Shown: positions 24,814 through 32,979 of the stretch, piece by piece
How positions within the stretch are numbered: position 1 is the first letter of the stretch
How the letters are laid out: each line of letters starts with the position of its first letter
Origin: Roseateles depolymerans
GTDB lineage: Bacteria; Pseudomonadota; Gammaproteobacteria; Burkholderiales; Burkholderiaceae_C
DNA length: 64,000 nt
Assembly: GCA_003241055.1 (NCBI GenBank)
Contig: QFOD01000015.1
Span: forward strand, 1 to 64,000
Direction of reading: 5' to 3'
Translations under genes and position numbers: made by a program
Notes under the pieces: generated by a model
Database searches by the model: none
Seen by the model: only the letters and a program-made list of their open reading frames with translations
Told to the model about the DNA's origin: nothing

Positions 24814-27800
24814 TCAGCGCACCTCCAGCCCGGCCACGCGCTCCAGGAAGCGGCGCAGCTCGTGCACGCTGGGCATGCGGCCCAGCAGGGTCAGGTGTTG
24901 CTGCCAGAGCTGCTGCAGCTGCGGGTCGGGCGGCTGGCCGTCGAGGCGGGTTTCGCCGAGCAGGTAGTCCGCCAGCAGTTGGTCGCCGAGCGCGGTCGCG
25001 GCGCCCAGCCGTGCCAGCAGGCCCGGCTGGGCCTGATCGAGCGCGGCCAGGGCGACGAGCTGGGCCTCGTCCACATCCTTGTCGGCGCCGGCCTCGAAGG
25101 CGGCAAGCAGCCGGGCGCGGTTGTAGAAGCGCTTGATCTGGCGCGGCGTCGGGTCGTGCGCGATGACCAGGCGGCTCCACAGCCGCAGCGTGCCGAGGAA
25201 GCGCGCCGAGTCGCGCTCGCGCAGCGCCCCGCCCAGCGCAACGGCCAGCGCCGTGCGGTAGCGGCGCAGCCGCTTCCAGCCCAGCGCCGCGGCCAGCACG
25301 CCGGCGCTGGCGCTCAGCGCGACCCAGGCGCTGCGCGGCCAGCGTTCGTCCTCGCCCGGGTCGGCCAGCCCGACGGGGCCGGTGTCCGGGCCGACCCAGG
25401 CACGCGCCGCAGCGCCGGACGCGGCCGTCTCCGCGCGCGCCGCCGCGTTGGCCGCCGCGCTGGCCGGTGCCGGGGCCGGCAGCGGCACGGCCGACGCAGC
25501 CGGGGGCGCGGGCTTGAGCTCGGGCACGTCGGTGCCGCCCTGGTCGTGCAGCCGCGCGCCCAGGCCCAGCGCCATCCACAGCGCACCCAGGAAGGCCAGC
25601 GTGGCCGCGGCCAGCCCGGCCCGTTCCAGCAGCAGCCGGCGGGCCTGCTCGCGTGATTGGGTGCGGGCCTCGGGCCGGGGCTCCAGCAGGCGGTGCAGCT
25701 GCTCGCCGCGCCCAGGCACCGGCAGCTCCACGTGCACGAGCTTGCGCAGGTAGTCGTTGGCGTAGTCCAGCGCCTCCTTCTGGCCCTCGGGGCTGTCGGG
25801 CCGGGCCATGAAGACGGGCGGACGCACGCATTTCTTGACCCGCTCCAGCGCCGCGCCGATGACGACGAAGCAGCGCCCCACGTCCACGAGGTAGTTGGTC
25901 AGCTCCAGCGTGCGGTTGACGGTCTCGGGCGTGCAGCGGTCCAGGTCGTCCACGAACACCACCAGCCGGCCGTCCAGCGCCTGGCACAGCAGGCAGAACT
26001 CGGCGCGGTAGCGCTCCACGGTGCCGGCGCTTTCCTTGCTGCTCTCGTCGGCCAGCTTGGCGCCGAGCAGGGTCTTGAGCGGCGCCAGCAGCTGCAGCCC
26101 GTAGACCGACACGCCCTTGGTGAAGATCAGCAGCACCAGGCCGGCCATCCCGCTGGCCAGCGAGCCGTGCAGCCAGCTGAACAGCGGTGGCGGCGGTACG
26201 ACCTGGGCGCTCTTGACCACCAGCGCCTGCTCGGCCTGGCTCAGCGCCAGGCGTTCCTTCAGCAGCTGCTGCAGCGCATCGCTGCCGTTGAACAGGCAGG
26301 CCGCCTCGGCCGGGGTGCCGGGCAGGGGCTTGACGCGGCAGGCCAGCGACGGGAAGTTGCGCCACTCCGTGCTGGGCAGCAGCTGGGTGGCCACGGCGCA
26401 GAAGGCGCCGGCGTTCAGCGGCGGGTTGGGCAGCAGCGCGGCCTTGGCCGGCGCGGCGCAGGCCCTGGCCACCTCGGCGAGGTTGACGTCGCCGGTGCTG
26501 GCGCGGTCATGGGCCTCCTTGAACGGGTTCAGCGCGGCCAGGCTGCTGCGGTCCAGCACCAGTGTCTGCTGGCCCAGCACGTAGTGGCGGAAGTTGGCCG
26601 CCAGGCGTTCGCCGGAGCCCAGGCCCTCGGCGCGCAGCAGGTCGCCGATCAGCACGGCCAGGCCCAGGGCCGCCAGCAGGCTGGCCCCGCGATAGACCCC
26701 GCCGCGTGCCCAGATCAGCCGCGAGCGCACCCGCAGCGCGGCCAGCGGCTGCTCGAACCAGCGCGGCACGGCCTGCTGGCGTATGGAGTTGAACAGCGCC
26801 GTCAGCGGCCGCCCCTCCTGCTGCTGGTGCCAGGCGTTGTACCAGGCGGTGCGGAAGCCCGCGCGCTGCAGCTCGGTCTGCAGCATGCGCATGATGGAGC
26901 TCTTGCCCGAGCCCCATTCGCCGCTGACGGCCAGCGTCACGCGGGGCTCGGTGGCCTCGTTGCGGATGAAGCTGCTGAGCGCCTCCACCGCGCTGCGGTA
27001 GCCGAGCAGGTCATGCGCCTTGTCGATCACCGGTTGATCGCTGGCCAGCGTGGTGGAGGCGCCCTCGGCGCGTTCGGGGTCGCCTGCCATCACGACGCCG
27101 CGCGGCGTCACCCGCAACACCAGCAGCGCGAGGCCGGCGCTGAGCAGCAGCAGGGCGGCGTAGGCCCAGGGCGCCCAGGTGCGGTGGTAGACGCCCACCT
27201 CGCTCCAGTTGCGGCCGCCGTCGAGGCTGCGGCGCAGCGTGGCGGCGTCGCCCACGGCCCAGAGCTTCTGACCGTCGGCGCTGACCTCCAGGCCGCGCAG
27301 CGTCTGTGCCGTGCCCGACACCTGGGGGGACCAGGTCTTGCCGCCGTCCAGCGTGGCCAGCATCAGCCCGCCCATGCCGGCCGCCCAGCCACGCAGGCCG
27401 TCCGGCAGCATGCGCAGCGCGTGCAGGGGCCGGTCGTTGCCGGTCCAGGTGCGGTCGAAGCCGGCGCCACCGGGGGCGCGGTAGAGGATGCGGCCGTCGG
27501 TGGTGGTCAGCCAGGCCTGGCCGTCGTCCAGCGCGGCCAGCGCATTCGGGCGGGTGCTGCTGCCTTCCGGCGTGGCCGGCGGGAGCTTGATGGCCTGCCA
27601 CGCAGCCACCGGCCCGCTGCGCAGGTGCACGGCGTCGCCGACCGCCCAGAGCTGGCTGCCGGCGGGCGACAGCGCCAGCGCGGACAGCCCGCCGTTCGGC
27701 GCCGAGGCCTGGGCGGCCCAGGTGACGCCGCGGTCGGTGGTGCGCATCAGCTGCTCGCGTGGCAGCAGCAGCCAGCCCGTTTCCAGCCGGGCGTCGAGGG

Positions 27801-29601
27801 CCGGGCCGGACAGCGGGGCATCGAAGTCGCTGCGCCGCCAGTGGCGCCCGCCGTCGCGGCTGTCGAGCAGCGTGGAGGCGTTGGCGAGCATCACCTGCGA
27901 ACCGTCGGCCGCCACGGCCAGCCGGTTCAGCGCGACGCCCGGTGGCGTCTGGTAGGCCGGCGCCCAGTTCACCCCGCCATCGTTGCTGACCAGGGCCAGG
28001 CCGCCCGAGCCGATCGCCCAGCCCTGCCGGCCGTCGGCCGCGAAGGCCACCTGGGTCAGGCTCCCCAGGGCGCCGGTGCTCTGCGCCTGCCAGCCGCTGC
28101 CGTCGTGCTGCCACAGCGCGCCGCCGGCGCCGACGGCCCAGGCCTGGCCCGCTGCGCCGGCGACCGCGCGCACGCCGGACAGCGGCTCGCGCTGCCAGCC
28201 CTGCTCGCCGGGCAGGTCCAGGTGCCAGAGTGTTCCGAAGCCGTCGGCCAGCCAGAGGCGCCGGCCGTCCGGGGCAAAGCCCAGCAGGCAGCCATCGGCG
28301 GGCGTCGGCCCGGCGGCATCGGGCGGCTTGGCGGCGGCCCGGCCGGACAGGCGCGGCCAGCCCGAGGGTGCCGCCCCGTTGATCTCCAGCAGTTCACCCG
28401 ACTGCGCGGCCAGCCACAGGCGGCCGGTGCCCGGATGCACGGCGCCGCAGACGCCGAAGCCGTCGGGCAGGCCGGCCAGGCGCACGCCGTCGGCATGGTC
28501 GGGCGAGCGCATCCACACCTGGCGGCCGGTGGGCGTGTGGCCCAGCGCCCAGGCCGTGCCGCCGGCCGGGGCCACCAGCAGCTGATGCCAGGTGAGCGAG
28601 TTGGTGGGGCCGGCATCGCGCCAGGTGTTGCCGGCGTCCGTGCTGAGCAGCAGCAGGCCGTTGTCACCGCCCAGCCAGCCCTGGCGGCCGTCGCGGTCGA
28701 AGGCGATGGCCAGGGCCGAGGCACGGCGCACGGGCAGGGCCAGGCGTTGCCAGTTGCGGCCGCCGTTCTCGGTGCGCAGCAGCACGGCGCGATCGTCCTC
28801 CGCCTGGCCCACCGCCCAGCCGCGCTGGTCGTCGACGAAGTGCAGCCCGGTCAGCGTGACGATGGGAGCGGTGCTGCCCGACGGCGGGGCGTCGGCGCCC
28901 CCGGGATCCAGCCGACGGGGCGCGGGCGGCGGGGGGGCTCGGCCAGCCGCCGAGGCGGCCTGCTGCTGGATGGTCGGTGTGAGTCCGGTGCCCTCCGGTT
29001 GCGCGGGATAGGCCGAAGCGGCCTGTGCCGCCTTCAGCCGCTGCTCACGGTTGGCGATGGCCTTGGGGTCATCGCCGGCATCGACCGGGCGGGCCACCTG
29101 CTGCTGGGGCGGGGTCTTCGCCGCGTCGGCCGCCTGGGCGCTGGGCAGCAGGCCCTCGATCAGCGCGGCCAATGCCGGTGGCCCACCGGGCGGTGGTGGC
29201 TCGGGGTACTGCTGTTCCCAGTGGCGGCCACCGTCCTCGCTGTGCAGGATCAGGCCGCGCTGCCCGGCCACCCACAGATGGGTGCTGCCGGGCAGCGCGA
29301 ACACGGTGCCCAGCTCGCCGGCGATGACGCGGCGCTTGAAGGCATTGAGCTCGCGGGGGTAGAGCCACCAGTCGGGTCGCCCGATGTCCCACGGCCGCAC
29401 GCTGCGCAGCATGTCGGGGTGGGGGGCCTGGCGTTGCGCCAGCCCGGCCACGGCGGCCATGGCGAGCAGGCCGGCGACGATGAGGCCGTAGTACCCGCCG
29501 CGAGGCCATTGCCATCGCGGGCTGCGAGGGTGGGGGGCGGGGCGCCGGGCCGCCCGGGCGTTGTCGGGTGGGGCGGGCGTGTCGCTGGGAGCAGAAGACA
29601 T
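24814..29601 (-). CDS. membrane KAP P-loop NTPase fused to Ycf48/BNR beta-propeller
   Basis: This 1595-residue protein has an unusual domain order. A cytosolic tail (1-37) precedes transmembrane helix 1 (about 38-55). Residues about 95-800 form a propeller with at least eight Asp-box (BNR) motifs of the type S-x-D-G-G-x-x-W, for example near 120-128, 276-284, 320-327, 539-546, 581-588, 620-628, 749-757 and 791-799; this region would be periplasmic. Helix 2 (about 811-830) returns to the cytosol, where the KAP NTPase has Walker A GEWGSGKSS (894-902) and Walker B VVFVDDLDRC (1214-1223). Between the Walker motifs, two helices (about 973-989 and 1146-1162) enclose a loop with four cysteines (1048, 1068, 1088, 1102). 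Helices at about 1328-1347 and 1425-1441 flank an Ala/Pro-rich loop. KAP NTPases often carry such insertions and some act in phage exclusion (PifA). The gene abuts the restriction island. Substrate unknown. Confidence 0.85.
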   Translation of the reverse strand: MSSAPSDTPAPPDNARAARRPAPHPRSPRWQWPRGGYYGLIVAGLLAMAAVAGLAQRQAPHPDMLRSVRPWDIGRPDWWLYPRELNAFKRRVIAGELGTVFALPGSTHLWVAGQRGLILHSEDGGRHWEQQYPEPPPPGGPPALAALIEGLLPSAQAADAAKTPPQQQVARPVDAGDDPKAIANREQRLKAAQAASAYPAQPEGTGLTPTIQQQAASAAGRAPPPPAPRRLDPGGADAPPSGSTAPIVTLTGLHFVDDQRGWAVGQAEDDRAVLLRTENGGRNWQRLALPVRRASALAIAFDRDGRQGWLGGDNGLLLLSTDAGNTWRDAGPTNSLTWHQLLVAPAGGTAWALGHTPTGRQVWMRSPDHADGVRLAGLPDGFGVCGAVHPGTGRLWLAAQSGELLEINGAAPSGWPRLSGRAAAKPPDAAGPTPADGCLLGFAPDGRRLWLADGFGTLWHLDLPGEQGWQREPLSGVRAVAGAAGQAWAVGAGGALWQHDGSGWQAQSTGALGSLTQVAFAADGRQGWAIGSGGLALVSNDGGVNWAPAYQTPPGVALNRLAVAADGSQVMLANASTLLDSRDGGRHWRRSDFDAPLSGPALDARLETGWLLLPREQLMRTTDRGVTWAAQASAPNGGLSALALSPAGSQLWAVGDAVHLRSGPVAAWQAIKLPPATPEGSSTRPNALAALDDGQAWLTTTDGRILYRAPGGAGFDRTWTGNDRPLHALRMLPDGLRGWAAGMGGLMLATLDGGKTWSPQVSGTAQTLRGLEVSADGQKLWAVGDAATLRRSLDGGRNWSEVGVYHRTWAPWAYAALLLLSAGLALLVLRVTPRGVVMAGDPERAEGASTTLASDQPVIDKAHDLLGYRSAVEALSSFIRNEATEPRVTLAVSGEWGSGKSSIMRMLQTELQRAGFRTAWYNAWHQQQEGRPLTALFNSIRQQAVPRWFEQPLAALRVRSRLIWARGGVYRGASLLAALGLAVLIGDLLRAEGLGSGERLAANFRHYVLGQQTLVLDRSSLAALNPFKEAHDRASTGDVNLAEVARACAAPAKAALLPNPPLNAGAFCAVATQLLPSTEWRNFPSLACRVKPLPGTPAEAACLFNGSDALQQLLKERLALSQAEQALVVKSAQVVPPPPLFSWLHGSLASGMAGLVLLIFTKGVSVYGLQLLAPLKTLLGAKLADESSKESAGTVERYRAEFCLLCQALDGRLVVFVDDLDRCTPETVNRTLELTNYLVDVGRCFVVIGAALERVKKCVRPPVFMARPDSPEGQKEALDYANDYLRKLVHVELPVPGRGEQLHRLLEPRPEARTQSREQARRLLLERAGLAAATLAFLGALWMALGLGARLHDQGGTDVPELKPAPPAASAVPLPAPAPASAAANAAARAETAASGAAARAWVGPDTGPVGLADPGEDERWPRSAWVALSASAGVLAAALGWKRLRRYRTALAVALGGALRERDSARFLGTLRLWSRLVIAHDPTPRQIKRFYNRARLLAAFEAGADKDVDEAQLVALAALDQAQPGLLARLGAATALGDQLLADYLLGETRLDGQPPDPQLQQLWQQHLTLLGRMPSVHELRRFLERVAGLEVR

Positions 29602-29718
29602 CCGGAAGGCCGCGTAGCGAGAACCGGCCGGATTGTTCTGACGGGGCCGCGCAGCGCCATCCCCAGGCTGCCCGCCTCATCCGCAGGGCTGAGGGCGAAA
29701 CCCTCTGCGGGCCGTCGC

Positions 29719-30186
29719 TCAGGTTGGGTCGGTCGTCTCGAGCGCGGCGCGCGCCTTCTTGCGGGCCAGGGCGGCCTCGTGGCGGCGGCGCTCCTCGGGG
29801 GTGAAGGGGCGCAGCGGCGCCACGGCCACCGGCTTGTTGCTGTCGTCCACCGCCACCATCGTGAAGTAGCAGCTGTTCACATGCCGCACCTCCTGGGTGC
29901 GGATGTTCTCGGCCACCACCTTGATGCCCACCTCCATCGACGACTTGCCGGTGTGGTTGACGCTGGCCAGGAAGGTGACCAGCTCGCCCACGTGCACAGG
30001 CTGGCGGAAGATCACGCGGTCCACCGACAGCGTCACCACGTAGCGGCCGGCATAGCGGCTGGCGCAGGCGTAGGCCACCTGGTCCAGCAGCTTGAGGATG
30101 TTGCCGCCGTGCACGTTGCCGGCGAAGTTGGCCGTGTCGGGGGTCATCAGCACGGTCATCGTCAGCTGGTGGGCGGGCAGGTCCAT
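29719..30186 (-). CDS. acyl-CoA thioesterase, hotdog fold (YciA-like)
   Basis: This cytoplasmic enzyme hydrolyses acyl-CoA to free acid and CoA. The 155-residue protein has one hotdog domain with the family motif TANFAGNVHGGNILKLLDQVAYACASRYAG (about residues 18-47), then VTLSVDRVIFRQPVHVGELV and VGIKVVAENI. The length and the N-x-x-G-x-x-H-G-G pattern place it with the YciA/acyl-CoA hydrolase group; the chain-length preference cannot be read from the sequence. The C terminus is basic (RRRHEAALARKKAR). It is 81 bp downstream of the AGE-like gene on the same strand and may share its transcript. Confidence 0.88.
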   Translation of the reverse strand: MDLPAHQLTMTVLMTPDTANFAGNVHGGNILKLLDQVAYACASRYAGRYVVTLSVDRVIFRQPVHVGELVTFLASVNHTGKSSMEVGIKVVAENIRTQEVRHVNSCYFTMVAVDDSNKPVAVAPLRPFTPEERRRHEAALARKKARAALETTDPT

Positions 30187-30267
30187 GGCGTCCTCGTCAA
30201 ATGAAGCGGCGCATCGTAAGGGCAGCGGCCGGCCGGCGCAGCGCGCGGTGCAGAGACCGGGCCAGGG

Positions 30268-31566
30268 CTATGTCGTGGCGGAGGCGGCCGAGGCCGCCCG
30301 GGCTGCCGGCAGCGCGCCGGCCAGGCGCAGCGCGCTGCGGTGCAGCTGGGCCATGTGATAGGGCTCGGGCTGGCGGTCCTGGCAGCTGCCGGAGCGGCAG
30401 GGCAGCGCGTCGGCGGCCCGCCAGCCGGCGGTGTCGCCGTCCACCAGCTCGTTGCGGATCAGGTCCAGTGTCTGCTCGTAGCGCCGCCACAGGTCATTGC
30501 GGCCGCTGCCGTGCGCGGCCACCAGCAGCGCATGCAGGCATTCGGCCTGCTGCCACCAGCCCTTGTCCAGCTCGGGCTTCTGGCCGGCGTCGGGGAAGGC
30601 GCGGCGATGGCAGCCGCCGTCCACCTCGTCATAGCCCTCGGCCAGCGCGTAGGTCAGCACCCGCTCGGCCACCTGGCCGTACAGCGGTGACAGCGCCGCG
30701 CCCTGGCTCAGCAGGTGGCTCCATTCGAACTGGTGGCCCAGGTCGATATAGCCGCCGGCGGCCTTGGTGGGCAGGGGCTTCCAGGCGTCGTCGAACCACT
30801 CGGGCACGCGTGCGCCGCCGCCCTGGTTCTCGGGCATGCCCTGCAGCAGGCGGTAGCAGACGAAGTCCCCCAGCCGGCGCGCGCCGGCCTGGGCCTCGGC
30901 AGCGCCGGTGGCCGCATGCAGCGCGAGCACGGCCTCGAACATGTGCATCACCGGGTTCTGGGTGCGCGCGCCGGGCATGGGCTGCCAGTCGCGCCCGCAT
31001 TCGTTGTAGAGGCCGCCGGCGGGGTCACGGAAGCGGGTGTCGATCTGCTGCCAGGCCTGCAGCGCGGCCTCGCGGTAGCGGGCCTGGCCGCTGATGCGGG
31101 CCACCTCGGCCAGCGCGAGCAGGGCGCAGGCGTGGTCGTAGGCGCGCTTGATGCCGGCCTTGGGCTGGCCCTCGACCGTGACCGAATGGAAGAAGCCGCC
31201 GTACTGGGTGTCGGCGAAGCTGTCGAGCAGGAAGTCGGCGCCGCGCCGTGCGGCGTCCAGGAAGCGCGGCTCCAGTGTCACCTCGTGCCCCACGGCCATG
31301 GAAAACACCAGCCGGGCGTGGTGGGTGAGGCCCAGCTCGGCCTCGGCCGTGGGTCGCCAGGCGTGATCCAGCTGGGGCTGGAAGGCGCCGTTGGGCCGGG
31401 CCGCATGGGCCAGCCAGGGGGCGAGCAGGCCATCGACGAGGTCGCGGCGGTGCCAGTCGACGTTGATCGCGCCGCGGGCCTTGGACTCGGGGTCGCTGCA
31501 GCCGACCGTGGCCAGCGTCGGCAGCAGCGAGGACAGTACCAACAGGGCCGAGCGGCGCTTCAGCAT
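30268..31566 (-). CDS. AGE-family (N-acylglucosamine 2-epimerase-like) lipoprotein
   Basis: The 432-residue product begins MLKRRSALLVLSSLLPTLAT and has the lipobox TVGC (cysteine at about residue 23), so unlike most cytoplasmic family members it is probably lipid-anchored in the envelope. The remainder is an (alpha/alpha)6-barrel-type sequence with repeated helical hairpins: HHARLVFSMAVGHEV, GGFFHSVTVEGQPK, KRAYDHACALLALAEVARIS, NPVMHMFEAVLALHAATG and GHQFEWSHLLSQG. Several His and Glu/Asp residues line up with AGE-family sugar epimerases and isomerases. The substrate cannot be told. An outer-envelope location would suit a periplasmic sugar, but it could have lost catalysis. Confidence 0.8.
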   Translation of the reverse strand: MLKRRSALLVLSSLLPTLATVGCSDPESKARGAINVDWHRRDLVDGLLAPWLAHAARPNGAFQPQLDHAWRPTAEAELGLTHHARLVFSMAVGHEVTLEPRFLDAARRGADFLLDSFADTQYGGFFHSVTVEGQPKAGIKRAYDHACALLALAEVARISGQARYREAALQAWQQIDTRFRDPAGGLYNECGRDWQPMPGARTQNPVMHMFEAVLALHAATGAAEAQAGARRLGDFVCYRLLQGMPENQGGGARVPEWFDDAWKPLPTKAAGGYIDLGHQFEWSHLLSQGAALSPLYGQVAERVLTYALAEGYDEVDGGCHRRAFPDAGQKPELDKGWWQQAECLHALLVAAHGSGRNDLWRRYEQTLDLIRNELVDGDTAGWRAADALPCRSGSCQDRQPEPYHMAQLHRSALRLAGALPAARAASAASATT

Positions 31567-31621
31567 GCAGCAGACGGGCGGGGTGGGGATGGCGCCGATT
31601 CTGTCAGCGCTCCCCCGGCGA

Positions 31622-32884
31622 TCAAGCCCCCCGAGTGATGGGCATCTGCACCGAATCGGTGGGCAGTTTCATGTGTCGCGCCAGCTCCAGCTTGGCCAGC
31701 GAGTTGCGGTGCACCTCGTCGGGGCCGTCGGCCAGGCGCAGCGTGCGCTGGTGGGCCCACATCATGGCCAGCGGCGTGTCGTCGGACACGCCCATGCCGC
31801 CGTAGAGCTGGATGGCCCAGTCGATCACCTTCAGCGCGGTGTTGGGCGCGACGATCTTGATCATCGCGATCTCGGCCTTGGCGACCTTGTTGCCCACGGT
31901 GTCCATCATGTAGGCGGCCTTCAGCGTCAGCAGGCGGGCCTGCTCGATCAGGCAGCGCGCCTCGGCGATGCGCTCCTGGGTGACGGTCTGCTGCGCCAGC
32001 GTCTTGCCGAAGGCGGTGCGGTGGATGGCGCGCTCGCACATCAGCTCCAGCGCGCGCTCGGCCGCGCCGATGGAGCGCATGCAGTGGTGGATGCGACCCG
32101 GGCCCAGGCGGCCCTGCGCGATCTCGAAGCCGCGCCCCTCGCCCAGCAGGATGTTGCTGGCCGGCACGCGCACGTTCTTCAGCTCGATCTCCATGTGGCC
32201 GTGGGGCGCGTCGTCGTAGCCGAACACCGACAGCGGCCGCAGCACCGTGATGCCCGGCGCGTTGGCCGGCACCAGCACCATGGACTGCTGCTCGTGGCGG
32301 CCGGCCTCGGGGTTGGTCTTGCCCATCAGGATGTAGACGGCGCAGCGCGGGTCGCCGGCACCGGAGCTCCACCACTTGCGACCGTTGATGACGTAGTCGT
32401 CGCCGTCGCGTTCGATACGGCACTCGATGTTGGTGGCGTCGCTGGACGCCACCGCCGGCTCGGTCATCAGGAAGGCCGAGCGGATCTCGCCGCGCAGCAG
32501 CGGTTCCAGCCAGCGGTCCTTCTGTGCCTCGGTGCCGTAGCGCTCCAGCGTTTCCATGTTGCCGGTGTCGGGCGCCGAGCAGTTGAAGACCTCGGCGGCC
32601 CAGGACACGCGGCCCATGATCTCGCACAGCGGCGCGTACTCGAGGTTGGACAGGCCCTGGGGCGCGCGGCTGGAGCGCGGCAGGAACAGGTTCCACAGGC
32701 CGGCGGCCCGGGCCTTGTCCTTCATCTCCTCGATCAGCCGGGTGGGCACCCAGGCATTGCCGGCGGCGCGGTTGGCCTGCACCTCCTCGATGAAGCGGCG
32801 TTCGTTGGGATAGATGTGGGCGTCGAAGAAGGCCAGCAGCTGCTCGCGCATCTGCTGCACCTTGGGGCTGTAGTCGAAGTTCAT
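31622..32884 (-). CDS. acyl-CoA dehydrogenase family protein
   Basis: This FAD enzyme oxidises acyl-CoA to enoyl-CoA and passes electrons to ETF. The 420-residue protein has the N-terminal helical domain (MNFDYSPKVQQMREQLLAFF), the middle beta domain (SAFLMTEPAVASSDATNIECRIERDGDDYVINGRKWWSSGAG), and the C-terminal helical domain with LGEGRGFEIAQGRLGPGRIHHCMRSIG and ends RHMKLPTDSVQMPITRGA. It is most like the long-chain ACAD10/11-type bacterial group, judging from the GRGFEIAQGRLGPGRIHHCMR motif. Start at 32884 chosen by family length over 32941. It is divergent from the acyltransferase gene. Substrate chain is unknown. Confidence 0.93.
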   Translation of the reverse strand: MNFDYSPKVQQMREQLLAFFDAHIYPNERRFIEEVQANRAAGNAWVPTRLIEEMKDKARAAGLWNLFLPRSSRAPQGLSNLEYAPLCEIMGRVSWAAEVFNCSAPDTGNMETLERYGTEAQKDRWLEPLLRGEIRSAFLMTEPAVASSDATNIECRIERDGDDYVINGRKWWSSGAGDPRCAVYILMGKTNPEAGRHEQQSMVLVPANAPGITVLRPLSVFGYDDAPHGHMEIELKNVRVPASNILLGEGRGFEIAQGRLGPGRIHHCMRSIGAAERALELMCERAIHRTAFGKTLAQQTVTQERIAEARCLIEQARLLTLKAAYMMDTVGNKVAKAEIAMIKIVAPNTALKVIDWAIQLYGGMGVSDDTPLAMMWAHQRTLRLADGPDEVHRNSLAKLELARHMKLPTDSVQMPITRGA

Positions 32885-32979
32885 GGCGGCTCCGGGATCG
32901 GTCGGCGCAGTGTGGCGCAGGCCGGCGCCGGCGCTTGTCACCGAGGTGGCAGTGTGGCGAGCCGCAACAATGCGCCCCC

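Noticed and set aside
25657..30204. 1515-residue plus-strand open frame
   Set aside because: It lies antisense to the propeller-KAP gene and the thioesterase gene; composition is Gly/Ala/Gln/Arg-rich with no domain.
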